Shown: positions 33,804-42,508, counted from the first letter of the stretch. The stretch is DNA of 64,000 nt from Streptomyces sp. DvalAA-43 (GCF_900091725.1 NZ_FMBW01000046.1:1-64000), one strand, 5' to 3'. Program-made: numbers and translations. The notes: generated by a model from the letters alone, not told the origin.

Positions 33804-34664
33804 ATGAGCATCGTCGTCACCGGAGCCACCGGAGAGCTCGGCCGTCTCGTCGTCGAGCAGCTGCTGGCCACCGTGCCCGCGAGCGGGATCGCCGCCGTCG
33901 TGCGCGACGAGGAGAAGGCCGCCCCGCTCGCCGCCCGCGGCGTCGAGCTGCGCGTCGCGGACTACGACCGGCCGGAGTCCCTCAAGGACGCCTTCCGGGC
34001 GGGCGACCGGGTCCTGCTCATCTCGGGCAGCGAGGTCGGCAGGCGCGTACCGCAGCACACCGCGGTCATCGACGCGGCCAAGGCGGCGGGCGTCGCCCAG
34101 CTCGCGTACACCGGCGTCCTGGGCGGCCCCGACGCCGACTTCCAGCTGGCCGCCGAGCACAAGGTCACCGAGCAGCTGATCCTCGACTCCGGCCTGCCCC
34201 ACACCTTCCTGCGCAACGGCTGGTACACCGAGAACTACACGGCCAACCTCACCCCGGTCCTGGAGCACGGCGCCGTCGTCGCCAACGCGGGCGACGGGCG
34301 GGTCGCCTCCGCCGCCCGTGCCGACTACGCCGCCGCGGCCGCCGCCGTGCTGACCGGCGAGGGCCACATCGGCGCGGTCTACGAGCTGAGCGGCGATGTC
34401 GCCTGGTCGTTCGCGGAGTACGCGGCCACCGTCGCCGCCGCCACCGGCAAGGAGATCGTGTACAAGAACGTCCCGGCGGCCGTGCACCAGGAGATCCTGG
34501 TCGGCGCGGGCCTGCCCGAGGGCTTCGCGGCGATCCTCGTGGACGTGGACGAGGCGATCGGGCGCGGCCTGCTCGCCGCCACGAGCGGCGATCTGGCCCG
34601 GCTGATCGGCCGCCCGACGACGCCGCTCGCCGAGACGGTGGCCGCCGCGGTGGCCACCGCGTAA
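33804..34664 (+). CDS. NmrA/QorB-like NAD(P)H-binding oxidoreductase
   Basis: A 286-residue atypical short-chain dehydrogenase. The nucleotide-binding motif is VTGATGELG at residues 5-13, and the fold continues through VLLISGSEVGRRVPQH and LRNGWYTENY, typical of QorB-like quinone reductases. It probably reduces quinones with NADPH, or senses cofactor state as NmrA does. ATG at 33804 has AAGAGGAGA at 33788-33796. Being divergent to an HxlR regulator resembles other electrophile-response pairs. Confidence 0.87.
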   Translation: MSIVVTGATGELGRLVVEQLLATVPASGIAAVVRDEEKAAPLAARGVELRVADYDRPESLKDAFRAGDRVLLISGSEVGRRVPQHTAVIDAAKAAGVAQLAYTGVLGGPDADFQLAAEHKVTEQLILDSGLPHTFLRNGWYTENYTANLTPVLEHGAVVANAGDGRVASAARADYAAAAAAVLTGEGHIGAVYELSGDVAWSFAEYAATVAAATGKEIVYKNVPAAVHQEILVGAGLPEGFAAILVDVDEAIGRGLLAATSGDLARLIGRPTTPLAETVAAAVATA

Positions 34665-34686
34665 CACCCGTCCCCCGCACACCTCA

Positions 34687-34734
34687 GGGCCCCATGTCAT
34701 GACCGTATCGCGATACGGGTATGACATGGGGCCC
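34687..34734. promoter_or_regulatory. 48-base nested palindrome before rarD
   Basis: Outer arms of 14 bases (GGGCCCCATGTCAT at 34687-34700 with 34721-34734) enclose the perfect 16-base palindrome CCGTATCGCGATACGG (34703-34718). It follows the oxidoreductase by 22 bases and precedes the rarD start by 50. As RNA it forms one long stem and could be a terminator; as DNA it could bind a dimeric regulator. Confidence 0.7.
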
Positions 34735-34783
34735 TTCCCGGCGCTACCTTCGTGCAGTTGACGCAGACACGCCGGGAGGGCCC

Positions 34784-35761
34784 GTGAAGGGGATCAACGA
34801 ACAGCGGGCGGGACTCCTGTCCGGCATCGGCGCCTACGGTCTGTGGGGGCTCGTCCCGCTCTTCTGGCCGCTGCTGAAGCCGGCCGGCGCGATCGAGATC
34901 CTCGCCCACCGCATGGCCTGGTCCCTCGGTTTCGTCGCCCTCGCGCTGCTGGTGCTGCGCCGCTGGTCCTGGATCGGCGAGCTGATCCGGCAGCCGAAGA
35001 AGCTCGGCCTGATATCGGTGGCCGCGGCCACGATCACGGTCAACTGGGGCCTGTACATCTGGTCCGTGAACAACGGCCATGTCGTCGAGGCCTCGCTCGG
35101 CTACTTCATCAACCCGCTGGTCACCATCGCCATGGGCGTCCTGCTCCTGGGCGAACGGCTGCGCCCCGTGCAGTGGGTCGCGGTCGGCACGGGCCTCGCG
35201 GCGGTGCTCGTGCTGGCGATCGGCTACGGGCGTCCGCCGTGGATCTCACTGACCCTGGCGTTCTCCTTCGCGACCTACGGGCTGATGAAGAAGAAGGTCA
35301 ACATGGGCGGCCTGGAGTCGCTCACCGCCGAGACCGCCGTGATGTTCCTGCCCGCGCTCGGCTATCTGCTGTGGCTGGGCGCCCGGGGCGAGTCCACGTT
35401 CACCTCCGAGGGCACCGGCCACGCGGCGCTGCTGGCCTCGGCGGGCCTCGTCACGGCCGTCCCGCTCATCCTGTTCGGGGCGGCGGCGATCCGGGTGCCG
35501 CTCTCCACCCTGGGCCTGCTCCAGTACCTGGCACCGGTCTTCCAGTTCGTCCTGGGCATCCTCTACTTCCACGAAGCGATGCCGCCGGAGCGGTGGGCCG
35601 GGTTCGCCCTGGTGTGGCTGGCCCTCACCCTGCTGACGTGGGACGCGTTCCGGACGGCGCGGCGGACCCGGATCCAGGTGCGCGAGGCGCGCCGGTCGGC
35701 GCGGCGGGCGCCGCACCCGAATCCGCCGGCCGACGAGCCCGCCCCCTCGGCGCAACTTTAG
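34784..35761 (+). CDS. rarD: RarD family EamA transporter
   Basis: A 325-residue drug/metabolite transporter with about ten transmembrane segments. The family features YGLWGLVPLFWPLL, the EILAHRMAWS segment and WGLYIWSVNNGHVVEASLGYFINPL (in parts) are clear. Physiological substrate is unknown; RarD homologues are linked to chloramphenicol sensitivity and small-molecule export. GTG at 34784 follows GGGAGGG. About 35 basic and Pro-rich residues extend past the last helix. Confidence 0.9.
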   Translation: MKGINEQRAGLLSGIGAYGLWGLVPLFWPLLKPAGAIEILAHRMAWSLGFVALALLVLRRWSWIGELIRQPKKLGLISVAAATITVNWGLYIWSVNNGHVVEASLGYFINPLVTIAMGVLLLGERLRPVQWVAVGTGLAAVLVLAIGYGRPPWISLTLAFSFATYGLMKKKVNMGGLESLTAETAVMFLPALGYLLWLGARGESTFTSEGTGHAALLASAGLVTAVPLILFGAAAIRVPLSTLGLLQYLAPVFQFVLGILYFHEAMPPERWAGFALVWLALTLLTWDAFRTARRTRIQVREARRSARRAPHPNPPADEPAPSAQL

Positions 35762-35795
35762 TTACCTGGTTGCTTTTTTAACTCGGTTGCGTTTT
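35753..35795. promoter_or_regulatory. AT-rich repeats upstream of the monooxygenase
   Basis: This is a marked drop in GC content. GGTTGC occurs twice (35768-35773 and 35785-35790), 17 bases apart and each followed closely by a T run; AACT-TT-AGTT precedes them. Such a patch 36 bases before a start codon is probably the promoter with an operator for an unlinked regulator. Confidence 0.45.
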
Positions 35796-35830
35796 CCTGG
35801 ACCTCCACGGACCACGACCGAGGAGCCCGC

Positions 35831-37402
35831 ATGCCCCCGACCGCAGCCACCCCCACACCGACTTCCCCCGTCCCCGTACTGATCGTCGGCTCCGGCCCGA
35901 CGGGCCTGACCCTCGCCTGCGACCTGGCACGGCGCTCCGTCGGCGTACGGATCATCGACAAGTCCCCCGAGTTCCCGCGCAGCTCCCGGGCCAAAGGCCC
36001 CAACCCCCGCTCCCTGGAGGTGCTGGAGGACCTGGGCGTCGTCGACCGGGTGCTGGCCGCGGGGTCGGCACCGCTGCGCATGCGCAAGTACCGCGACGGG
36101 CTGCCGGTCGCCGAGGCCGACCCGTTCGCGTCCTCGCACCCGACGCCGGACGTCCCGTACGACCGGGGCGCGCTGCTGGCCCAGTGGCAGCTGGAGGCGA
36201 TCCTGCGCGACCGCCTGGCGGAGTACGGCGTCCACGTGGAGCTCGGCTCCGAGGCGGTCGGCCTGTCGCAGGACCCCGAGTCCGTGACCGTCGCCCTCGC
36301 CGACGGCCGGAGCATCGGGGCGCGGTACGTGGTGGGCTGCGACGGCGGCCACAGCCCGGTGCGCAAGATGCTGGGCGTCACGTTCGAGGGGAAGACGACC
36401 GAGGAGCAGGCGATGGTCTGCGGGGACGTGGAGGTGGACGGCCTCGACCGCGGCGTCTGGCACCAGTGGTTCGACGAGGACGGGGCCGTGATGCTGTGCC
36501 CGATCCCGGGTACGCGCACGGGCTGGTGGTTCCAGGCCGGGCCGGAGCGGGACGCGGCGGGAGCCCCCGTGCCCCCGTCCCTGGAGAGCTTCCGGCGCCT
36601 GTTCGCCAAGCACACCCGCCTCCCGGCGGACCTCCTGAAGCGGGCCACCCTGCTGTCCACGTACCGGGTCAACGAGCGGATGGCCGACCGCTACCGGGTG
36701 GGCCGCGTGCTGCTGGCCGGGGACGCCGCGCATGTGCACTCCGTCGCCGGCGGGCTGGGCATGAACACCGGCATCCAGGACGCGTTCAACCTGGGCTGGA
36801 AGCTCGCCCGGGTCGCCGAGGGCCGCTCGGACCAGCGACTGCTGGACACCTACGAGGAGGAGCGGCTGCCCGTGGCCTCCTGGACGCTGGACATCACCGC
36901 CGACCGGCTGCGGGCCACCCTGGAAGCGATCCGGCAGCCGGGCGGCGGCCTGGATTCGGCGGTCTCCGGCGACACGGCGGGCCTCGGCCTCGGCTACCAC
37001 TGGAGCTCCCTCTCCCCCACCGGCTCCACCCCCCGGCTCCGGGCGGGCGACCGCGCCCCCGACGCCCCCTGCCACGACACCGCGACGGGCGCACCGGTCC
37101 GCCTGTTCGAGGCGTTCGCGGGCCCGCACTTCACCCTCCTGGGCTTCGGCCCGGACACGGCCGAGGCACTCCGCGCGACGGAAGCGGCGTACGGCTCCAC
37201 GGTGCGGGCGTACGGCGTGGACGCGGGCGCCCCGCGCGACCTGACCGACGACGCGGGCCACGCCCGCACGGCGTACGGCGCCGACCCGGCCACCGCCCTC
37301 CTCGTCCTGGTCCGCCCCGACAACCACGTGGCCCTGATCACCCCGGCCACGCGGAGCAAGGTGATCGCCGACTACCTCGACGGCCTGGGCACCATGGCCT
37401 GA
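35831..37402 (+). CDS. FAD-dependent aromatic hydroxylase-type monooxygenase
   Basis: A 523-residue flavoprotein of the PHBH/PheA-like class. The FAD motif is VGSGPTGLTLACDLARR near residue 19, the DG motif is GCDGGHSPVRKMLG near 173, and GDAAHVHSVAGGLGMNTGIQDA near 297 (in parts) is the second FAD motif. The C-terminal 130 residues are thioredoxin-like. It would hydroxylate an aromatic compound using NAD(P)H and oxygen. No biosynthetic genes flank it, so a detoxification or catabolic role is as likely as an antibiotic one. ATG follows GAGGAG. Confidence 0.88.
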   Translation: MPPTAATPTPTSPVPVLIVGSGPTGLTLACDLARRSVGVRIIDKSPEFPRSSRAKGPNPRSLEVLEDLGVVDRVLAAGSAPLRMRKYRDGLPVAEADPFASSHPTPDVPYDRGALLAQWQLEAILRDRLAEYGVHVELGSEAVGLSQDPESVTVALADGRSIGARYVVGCDGGHSPVRKMLGVTFEGKTTEEQAMVCGDVEVDGLDRGVWHQWFDEDGAVMLCPIPGTRTGWWFQAGPERDAAGAPVPPSLESFRRLFAKHTRLPADLLKRATLLSTYRVNERMADRYRVGRVLLAGDAAHVHSVAGGLGMNTGIQDAFNLGWKLARVAEGRSDQRLLDTYEEERLPVASWTLDITADRLRATLEAIRQPGGGLDSAVSGDTAGLGLGYHWSSLSPTGSTPRLRAGDRAPDAPCHDTATGAPVRLFEAFAGPHFTLLGFGPDTAEALRATEAAYGSTVRAYGVDAGAPRDLTDDAGHARTAYGADPATALLVLVRPDNHVALITPATRSKVIADYLDGLGTMA

Positions 37403-37473
37403 CGGCGGGGAGCCCGGCCGAACGGGGGCGGTCCGGAGTGCCCCGCACCTGGCGTCGACCTGTTCCCACCCCG

Positions 37474-37869
37474 CTACCCGCGTGCGGACCGTACGGACCG
37501 TACGGACAGCGTGTACGTGCGGTCCACGTCCGGGACGACGACGAGCAGCGGGGCGCCGGTCTTGATGTGTGCGCGGGCGGCGCGTTGGCTCTCGCGGTCC
37601 TCGTACCAGGCGCGGAGATCCCCGGAGTGGCCGAGGGCCGGATCGGCCGACGAGCGTATGAACGGCCGCACCCACACCAGGCGTTGCGGATCGGGCTCCA
37701 GCCGGTCCACGATCCACAGCGCCTGACCGCCGAGCCACCGCAGCGCGAGGACGGGGGAAGCGGTCCGGAAGGTACCGAGGACGTACCGGGCCGTTTCGTC
37801 GAGGCCGCGCTCAGACTCTTCGGCGAGCGCCTCGCACCGGTAACCCACCGGCTCCGCCGACTCGTTCAC
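37474..37869 (-). CDS. Streptomyces conserved hypothetical protein (131 aa)
   Basis: A 131-residue soluble protein of unknown function. It has an ordered core (ARYVLGTFRT, ALRWLGGQALWIVDRL, VWVRPFIRSS) and ends with a basic tail. The GTG at 37869 is preferred because it overlaps the stop of the next gene upstream (GTGA). It appears to be last in a three-gene leftward set with the DUF7848 protein. Confidence 0.65.
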   Translation of the reverse strand: MNESAEPVGYRCEALAEESERGLDETARYVLGTFRTASPVLALRWLGGQALWIVDRLEPDPQRLVWVRPFIRSSADPALGHSGDLRAWYEDRESQRAARAHIKTGAPLLVVVPDVDRTYTLSVRSVRSARG

Positions 37870-38126
37870 GCCGGACCGTCCATCCACATCACCCACGGCC
37901 GCTCGACCGTCTCGGCGAAGCTCGCGTGGTCGGGATTGGCCCGCCAGTGACCCAACGCCCAGCCCTGCGCCTCACCGGGTTCGGCGCACGCCGCGGAGCA
38001 CGCGCCGCACTCGTCGTCGTGGTCGTCCAGCGCGACGCAGCGGAACCGGTGAACGGTCCGGGGCGCGTCGGCCTCGGTGTCGGGCCGCAGCGTCCACTTG
38101 ACGAAGCGGAACCTGCGCCCGGTCAC
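37866..38126 (-). CDS. DUF7848-like small protein
   Basis: An 86-residue protein with the pattern FRFVKWTLRPD, HRFRCVALDDHDDECGACS and WALGHWRANPDH, which I associate with the DUF7848 family of Streptomyces. Cysteines at three positions may bind metal. The GTG at 38126 overlaps the stop of the next small gene (GTGA). In other genomes these proteins sit beside a helix-turn-helix regulator with repeats, as seen here in decayed form. Confidence 0.7.
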   Translation of the reverse strand: MTGRRFRFVKWTLRPDTEADAPRTVHRFRCVALDDHDDECGACSAACAEPGEAQGWALGHWRANPDHASFAETVERPWVMWMDGPA

Positions 38127-38329
38127 AGGATGCGCCCCGCGCTCCGGGCGTCGCGCCGCGCGTTCTCGGCCCGCAACCGCTCCATGGGGCTTGCCACCCG
38201 CATGTTCACGGGCTCCGCCTCCCACTCGGCACCCCCGCAGACCGGCCGCAACGACCAGTACGGGCCGGCCACTGCGCTGTTCTCCGTCGCTCTGACCGTC
38301 CCCCAGTGGCCGGACGTGGTGGGGCGCAT
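38123..38329 (-). pseudogene. Small conserved protein, probably 5'-truncated
   Basis: A 68-codon frame whose C-terminal 45 residues (AGPYWSLRPVCGGAEWEAEP then ASPMERLRAENARR) resemble a common small Streptomyces protein that neighbours DUF7848 genes. Its stop overlaps the DUF7848 start as GTGA, an operon-like junction. The N-terminal part does not resemble the family and lies opposite the regulator gene. The 5' end therefore seems to have been lost at a deletion junction near 38260-38290. Confidence 0.5.
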
Positions 38330-39266
38330 GGAGGCCGCGCAGTCGGGCACCCGTAGCCGCATCGGCATGTCCGACGTGCGCACGGTATCGGCCATGACGG
38401 AGCAACTCTCTTCGATGGATGACCAATTCGGGGGCCGAACAGCCCGCCCCCTCGCAGCGGCCTTCCTGGTGAACACCGTCGCTCCGTTCCTCAGGACGGA
38501 CGGCCCCGAGGACGTGCGCAGAGCCATGATGTCCGCGGCTTCCGACCTCTGCTACCTCACCGGGTACATGGCGGTCGACGAGGGTCTGCACGGGCTCGCG
38601 CAGCGCTACTACGTGAAGGCCCTGGAGCTTGCCGGAGCGTCGGAGGACCACCTCACGTACTGCACGACGCTCCGAGGGATGAGCGTGCAGGCCGTGGACC
38701 TGGGGCAAGGGCCGGTGGCGATGCGGCTCGCGGACGCTGCGGCGGCTTCCTCGCCCCAGGCCGGTCCGCGCATGCGTGCCTTTCTCGTCGGCCAGCAGGC
38801 GCACGCGGCCGCACAGATCGGGGACCGGCGCTCCGCGCTCATGTACTTGCAGGAGGCCGAAGTCGCCATGGACAAAGCGGAGTCCCGGGGGAAGGCGTTC
38901 GGCTCGTACGCCCCCGCGTCACTCAGTTACCACACCAGCCAGGTCCGGTACGAAATGGGCGACGTGCAGGGCGCCGTTGCCGCCATGCAGGAGTCGGACA
39001 GGCTTCGACAGGGCATCTATCGGCGTACGCGCGTCAAGGAACGGGCGATCCTCGCGGAGCGGCAGCTGGCCGTGGGGCACCTCGAAGCCGCGTGCCGGAC
39101 ATGGGGGCTCGCGCTGGACGATTACCCGCTGGTCGACTCCGGGCGCATCGACAAGCGGATGACGGACATGTTCCACCTCATCCGCCCCCACATCAGGAAC
39201 CATGACGCCCAGGCCCTGTACGAGCGTGCGCGGGAGACCGTTCGTCCCGGGCTTGTCCCCGCGTGA
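38184..39266 (+). pseudogene. Regulator with TPR-like repeats, helix-turn-helix domain missing
   Basis: From about codon 30 the product (VALTVPQWPDVVGRMEAAQSG onward, in parts) matches the sensory/repeat portion of a Streptomyces regulator family that normally begins with a Cro/C1-type helix-turn-helix. It includes CYLTGYMAVDEGLHGLAQRYY and several helical repeats to the end. No DNA-binding domain precedes it in any frame. The first 30 codons lie antisense to the small gene at 38123-38329, and there is no ribosome site at the nearest ATG. It is best read as a 5'-truncated gene, though the repeat domain stays open for 330 codons. Confidence 0.6.
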
Positions 39267-39408
39267 CCGAAGCCTCGTCCCGGGCAGCATCCACGTCCCT
39301 GATCGAACCGCTACGAAAAGACGCCGTCCCCACCGGTCTCCGGCCCTGTGCTGTAATCCTCCGAACAACGCTGGGAAGAGAGCCGGCGGGGCGGAGTGGG
39401 GACGGGGC

Positions 39409-39963
39409 GTGGCTGATCGGGTGGGACGTGCTGCTGGGGTGCTCGCGATGGTGATGGCGGTGGCCCTGCCGCTGGCCGGTTGCGACGGTGACGACGCCAC
39501 CGCCACCCACACCGGTAGGGGTGGCGGTGGCGGCAAGAAGTCCGTGGCAGGTGCGACCGAAGCCGCCCGGGTCTATCAGCGGGCCTCGCTGAAGCAGGAC
39601 TGGAAAGCCGCCTGCGAGGCCAGGACCGAGCGTCTGCGGCGGAGTTGGGGCGCGGCCACCATCGCCGAGTGCGTCGAGATCACCCGTACGCCCCGGCTCC
39701 GGGACCGCTCCGACGCGCAGGTGAGCACCGGTGAGGCGGTCGAGGTCGAGGCCTTCGGTCCACACCCCGCCGGAATCGGACTGCGGGTGACCGTGACCGT
39801 CGAGCCGGGGACGGCGGAGCGCGGCATGAGCATGCACACCGCGCTGCGGCTCGTTCCCGGCGAACGGGGAACGTGGCTCGTCGATCAGGCGGTCAACCTC
39901 ACCGATCCCGGGACCGGGACTCCGGACGGCGAGACCGTGCGCGCCACACTGCGCCGCAAGTGA
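39409..39963 (+). CDS. Predicted secreted lipoprotein
   Basis: A 184-residue protein with a lipoprotein signal: basic start, hydrophobic AGVLAMVMAVALPL and lipobox LAGC with the cysteine near residue 24. A Gly-rich linker follows, then a domain with KQDWKAACEARTERLRRSW and IAECVEITR. This resembles small extracytoplasmic proteins of unknown function. The GTG at 39409 is chosen because it places the signal at the N-terminus; longer forms would bury it. Confidence 0.7.
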   Translation: MADRVGRAAGVLAMVMAVALPLAGCDGDDATATHTGRGGGGGKKSVAGATEAARVYQRASLKQDWKAACEARTERLRRSWGAATIAECVEITRTPRLRDRSDAQVSTGEAVEVEAFGPHPAGIGLRVTVTVEPGTAERGMSMHTALRLVPGERGTWLVDQAVNLTDPGTGTPDGETVRATLRRK

Positions 39964-40020
39964 ACCGGGCCGCCCTCCGCGTCTTCGGTGGGCAACCCGG
40001 CACCCTGCGCACCCGGCCGG

Positions 40021-40422
40021 TCAGTCCCCCACCACGTCCTGCGGATACCAGCGCAGCTCGACGTTGTTGCCGTCCGGGTCCTGGACGTACACCGACTGCG
40101 CCTCGCCCCGGGCGCCGGAGCGGGAGACGGGGCCCTCCAGCACGGTGAAGGTGCCCGCGTCGATGACCTCCTGCCAGTCCAGCGGCTCGACGACCAGGCA
40201 GATGTGGTCGACGTTCGACTCATGGCGCGGCCCGCCCAACAGATCGATGATCGTCGTCGGGCTGACCCGCACCGACGGGAACGGGAACGTCCCCGCCCGC
40301 CACTCGTCCACCTTGATGGGCTCCAGACCGAGGGGACCGCAGTAGAACTCCAGGGACCGTTCGACGTCCTGGACGTTGAGCACCAGGTGATCGAAGTCCT
40401 TCACTTTCACTCGCGCTTGCAC
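40021..40422 (-). CDS. VOC (glyoxalase/bleomycin-resistance) family protein
   Basis: A 133-residue vicinal-oxygen-chelate protein with the two beta-alpha-beta repeats. Key segments are FDHLVLNVQDVERSLEFYCGPLG at the start, VDHICLVV in the middle and VYVQDPDGNNVELRWY at the end (in parts), containing the usual metal-binding His and Glu positions. The substrate is unknown; the closest general match is lactoylglutathione-lyase-like proteins. GTG at 40422 with AAAGG upstream; a GTG four codons later is possible. Confidence 0.87.
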   Translation of the reverse strand: MQARVKVKDFDHLVLNVQDVERSLEFYCGPLGLEPIKVDEWRAGTFPFPSVRVSPTTIIDLLGGPRHESNVDHICLVVEPLDWQEVIDAGTFTVLEGPVSRSGARGEAQSVYVQDPDGNNVELRWYPQDVVGD

Positions 40423-40454
40423 GGCACAGCCTTTCGGTCGGTCAGTCGGTCGGG

Positions 40455-41384
40455 TCAGGTCGGGTCGAGCGGTTGGGCCGGGGGTGCGGCCGGTGGCCAG
40501 GGGACATCGGCCAGCAGGGGCAGGAGCTGTTCCTCCTCGTAGTCGAGATGCGCGTTCAGTTCCGTGGACATCCTGTCCAGTTCGGTGCGGAAGCGCTCGG
40601 GGTCGGCGATGCCGATGTCCGCCAGCAGGGCCGCCAGTTCGCCCTGGATGCGGGCGACCGCGCGGTGTTCGGCGGCGAGCCGGGCGAAGGTGGCCGTCAG
40701 GTGCGGGTGGTAGCGGGCGATGCCGGGGAACAGGTGGGCGTCCTCGCTGGTGTGGTGGAACTCCAGGGCCTGGCAGAACGCCAGGCAGCGCTGCCTGATC
40801 TGGAGCCCGAGGCCCGGAGGAGGCGGGGCACCGGGGCTCCGGTGCGCGGCCCGTGCGGTGAAGTGGGTGTCCACCTCCGCCTTCACCTGGCGCAGCTGGC
40901 CCCTCAGCCAGGTGTGGACCTCCATGAGCTTTCCGGCGAGGGTGGTGATCTCGCGGGGCGCCTCCCAGCCCTCGGGCTCGGCGCGTTCCAGCGTCACGAC
41001 CGGGAGGAGCCGGGTGGTCCGGGCCTGGTAGTCGGCGTAACCGGGGGCCGCCTTCACGGCGTGCGCGAAGAGTTCCTCGCGCCGCGCCCCCTGCGCGGGG
41101 ACCGCGAGGGCCTGGAACGTACGGGTGCCGAGCTCCACCCGGACCACGGGGTGGGCGAGCAGGTTGTGGTACCAGGCGGGGTGGTGCGGGGCGCCGAGGT
41201 TGGAGCCGATGACCAGCAGCTCGTCGCCGTGGCGTACGTAGCCGAGGGGTGTCGTGGTCTCCGTCCCCGATCTCGCGCCGGTGGTGGTCAGCAGGAGGAG
41301 GTCGCCGCCCTCGAAGGGGCCGCCGACCTTCCCGCCGTTGGCGCGGAACTCCTCGATGACGGATTCATTGAAAGGTGTGGGCAT
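40455..41384 (-). CDS. Deazaflavin-dependent reductase fused to hemerythrin-like domain
   Basis: A 309-residue two-domain protein. Residues about 1-135 match the Ddn-type F420H2-dependent quinone/nitro-reductase fold (TTGARSGTETTTPLGYV, GSNLGAPHHPAWYHNLLAHP). Residues about 150-290 form a hemerythrin/HHE four-helix bundle with candidate iron ligands His157, His200/201, Glu204, His230, His259 and Glu263-265. The fusion couples an F420-linked redox site with an oxygen- or NO-binding diiron site. The ATG at 41384 starts the usual Ddn N-terminus. Confidence 0.85.
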   Translation of the reverse strand: MPTPFNESVIEEFRANGGKVGGPFEGGDLLLLTTTGARSGTETTTPLGYVRHGDELLVIGSNLGAPHHPAWYHNLLAHPVVRVELGTRTFQALAVPAQGARREELFAHAVKAAPGYADYQARTTRLLPVVTLERAEPEGWEAPREITTLAGKLMEVHTWLRGQLRQVKAEVDTHFTARAAHRSPGAPPPPGLGLQIRQRCLAFCQALEFHHTSEDAHLFPGIARYHPHLTATFARLAAEHRAVARIQGELAALLADIGIADPERFRTELDRMSTELNAHLDYEEEQLLPLLADVPWPPAAPPAQPLDPT

Positions 41385-41676
41385 GCGTTCTGTGTCTCCG
41401 TGAGAAACGGGTGAGCGCGATGCGCGGGCCCGTGACGGTGCACGGTGCCGGGGCATGCGGAGTGGAAGCGTGCGACCGGTGGTCGCGGCTGCGTCAGATG
41501 CAGGGCGCGGAGTGTGAACTCATGACGGGCCCCTCGGTGAAGGGTGTTCGCCCGAGCACCGGCCGGCCCACTGCTCTTTGGCCGGCGTCACGCGACACCG
41601 GGTTCATTACACGCATCCCGGCGGGGGCCTGTCAACGCGCGCCCGTCCGCGTTCCGGACGCTCTTAGTCTTGTGCC
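41385..41676. other. Intergenic region between divergent genes
   Basis: The 292 bases between the fusion gene and the HAD gene hold both promoters. I see no strong repeats or small genes here. Confidence 0.4.
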
Positions 41677-42483
41677 ATGCCCAGCCCACCCGCACATGCC
41701 CTCGTCGCCACCGACCTGGACGGCACCCTGCTGCGCCGCGACGACACCGTGAGCCGCCGCACCCGCGCCGCGCTCGCCCTGGCCGCCCGCGCCGGGGCCC
41801 GGCACCTCGTGGTCACCGGGCGGACCGTGCCCGGGATACGCGGACTGCTCGCCGAACTGGGCTACCGGGGACCGGCGGTGTGCGGGCAGGGGACCCAGCT
41901 GTACGACGCCGGGTCCGGGCGGCTGGTGCACGCTCTCACCCTGGACCGGGAGGCGGCCGACACCGCGCTCGGCAAGATCGAGGCCCAGGTGGGGCCGGTC
42001 TTCGCGGCCGTGGACCAGGACGGGGCCGAGGGGCGGACCCTGATCGAGCCCGGATATCGGATGCCCCATCCGACGCTGCCCGCCCAACGGACCCGGCACC
42101 GCCACGAGTTGTGGGCCGCTCCCGTAGTGAAGGTGCTCGTCCGGCACCCGGAACTCGCGGACGACACGCTGGCCGAGGCGGCCCGTGACGCGGTCGGTGA
42201 TCTCGCCACCGTCACCCACTCCGGCCCCGGCACGGTCGAGCTCCAGCCCTACGGCGTCAACAAGGGGACCGGGCTCGCGCTGGCCGCCGAGTACCTGGGC
42301 GTGGCCGCCGACTCCGCGATCGCCTTCGGGGACATGCCCAACGACCTGCCGATGTTCCGCACGTCCGGGTACGGCGTGGCCATGGCCAACGCCCATCCGC
42401 AGCTGCGGGCCGCAGCCGACGAGGTGACGTCGTCGAACGAGGACGACGGGGTCGCTCAGGTGCTGGAGCGGGTGTTCGGCTGA
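41677..42483 (+). CDS. Cof-type HAD hydrolase
   Basis: A 268-residue phosphatase of the HAD superfamily, type IIB cap. Motif I is ATDLDGTLL with nucleophile Asp13 and acid Asp15. Motif II is VVTGR near residue 46, Lys of motif III is in GVNKGTGL and motif IV is FGDMPNDLPM. Cof proteins dephosphorylate sugar phosphates, nucleotides or cofactor precursors such as flavin nucleotides; the substrate here is not predictable. It stands alone. Confidence 0.9.
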   Translation: MPSPPAHALVATDLDGTLLRRDDTVSRRTRAALALAARAGARHLVVTGRTVPGIRGLLAELGYRGPAVCGQGTQLYDAGSGRLVHALTLDREAADTALGKIEAQVGPVFAAVDQDGAEGRTLIEPGYRMPHPTLPAQRTRHRHELWAAPVVKVLVRHPELADDTLAEAARDAVGDLATVTHSGPGTVELQPYGVNKGTGLALAAEYLGVAADSAIAFGDMPNDLPMFRTSGYGVAMANAHPQLRAAADEVTSSNEDDGVAQVLERVFG

Positions 42484-42508
42484 CCCGTCCGTATCGATCG
42501 GCCCGGTG

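Noticed and set aside
33288..37402. Possible antibiotic biosynthesis cluster (HxlR, NmrA-type enzyme, FAD monooxygenase)
   Set aside because: No synthase, tailoring set or resistance gene is linked, and the genes are separated by terminator-like structures.
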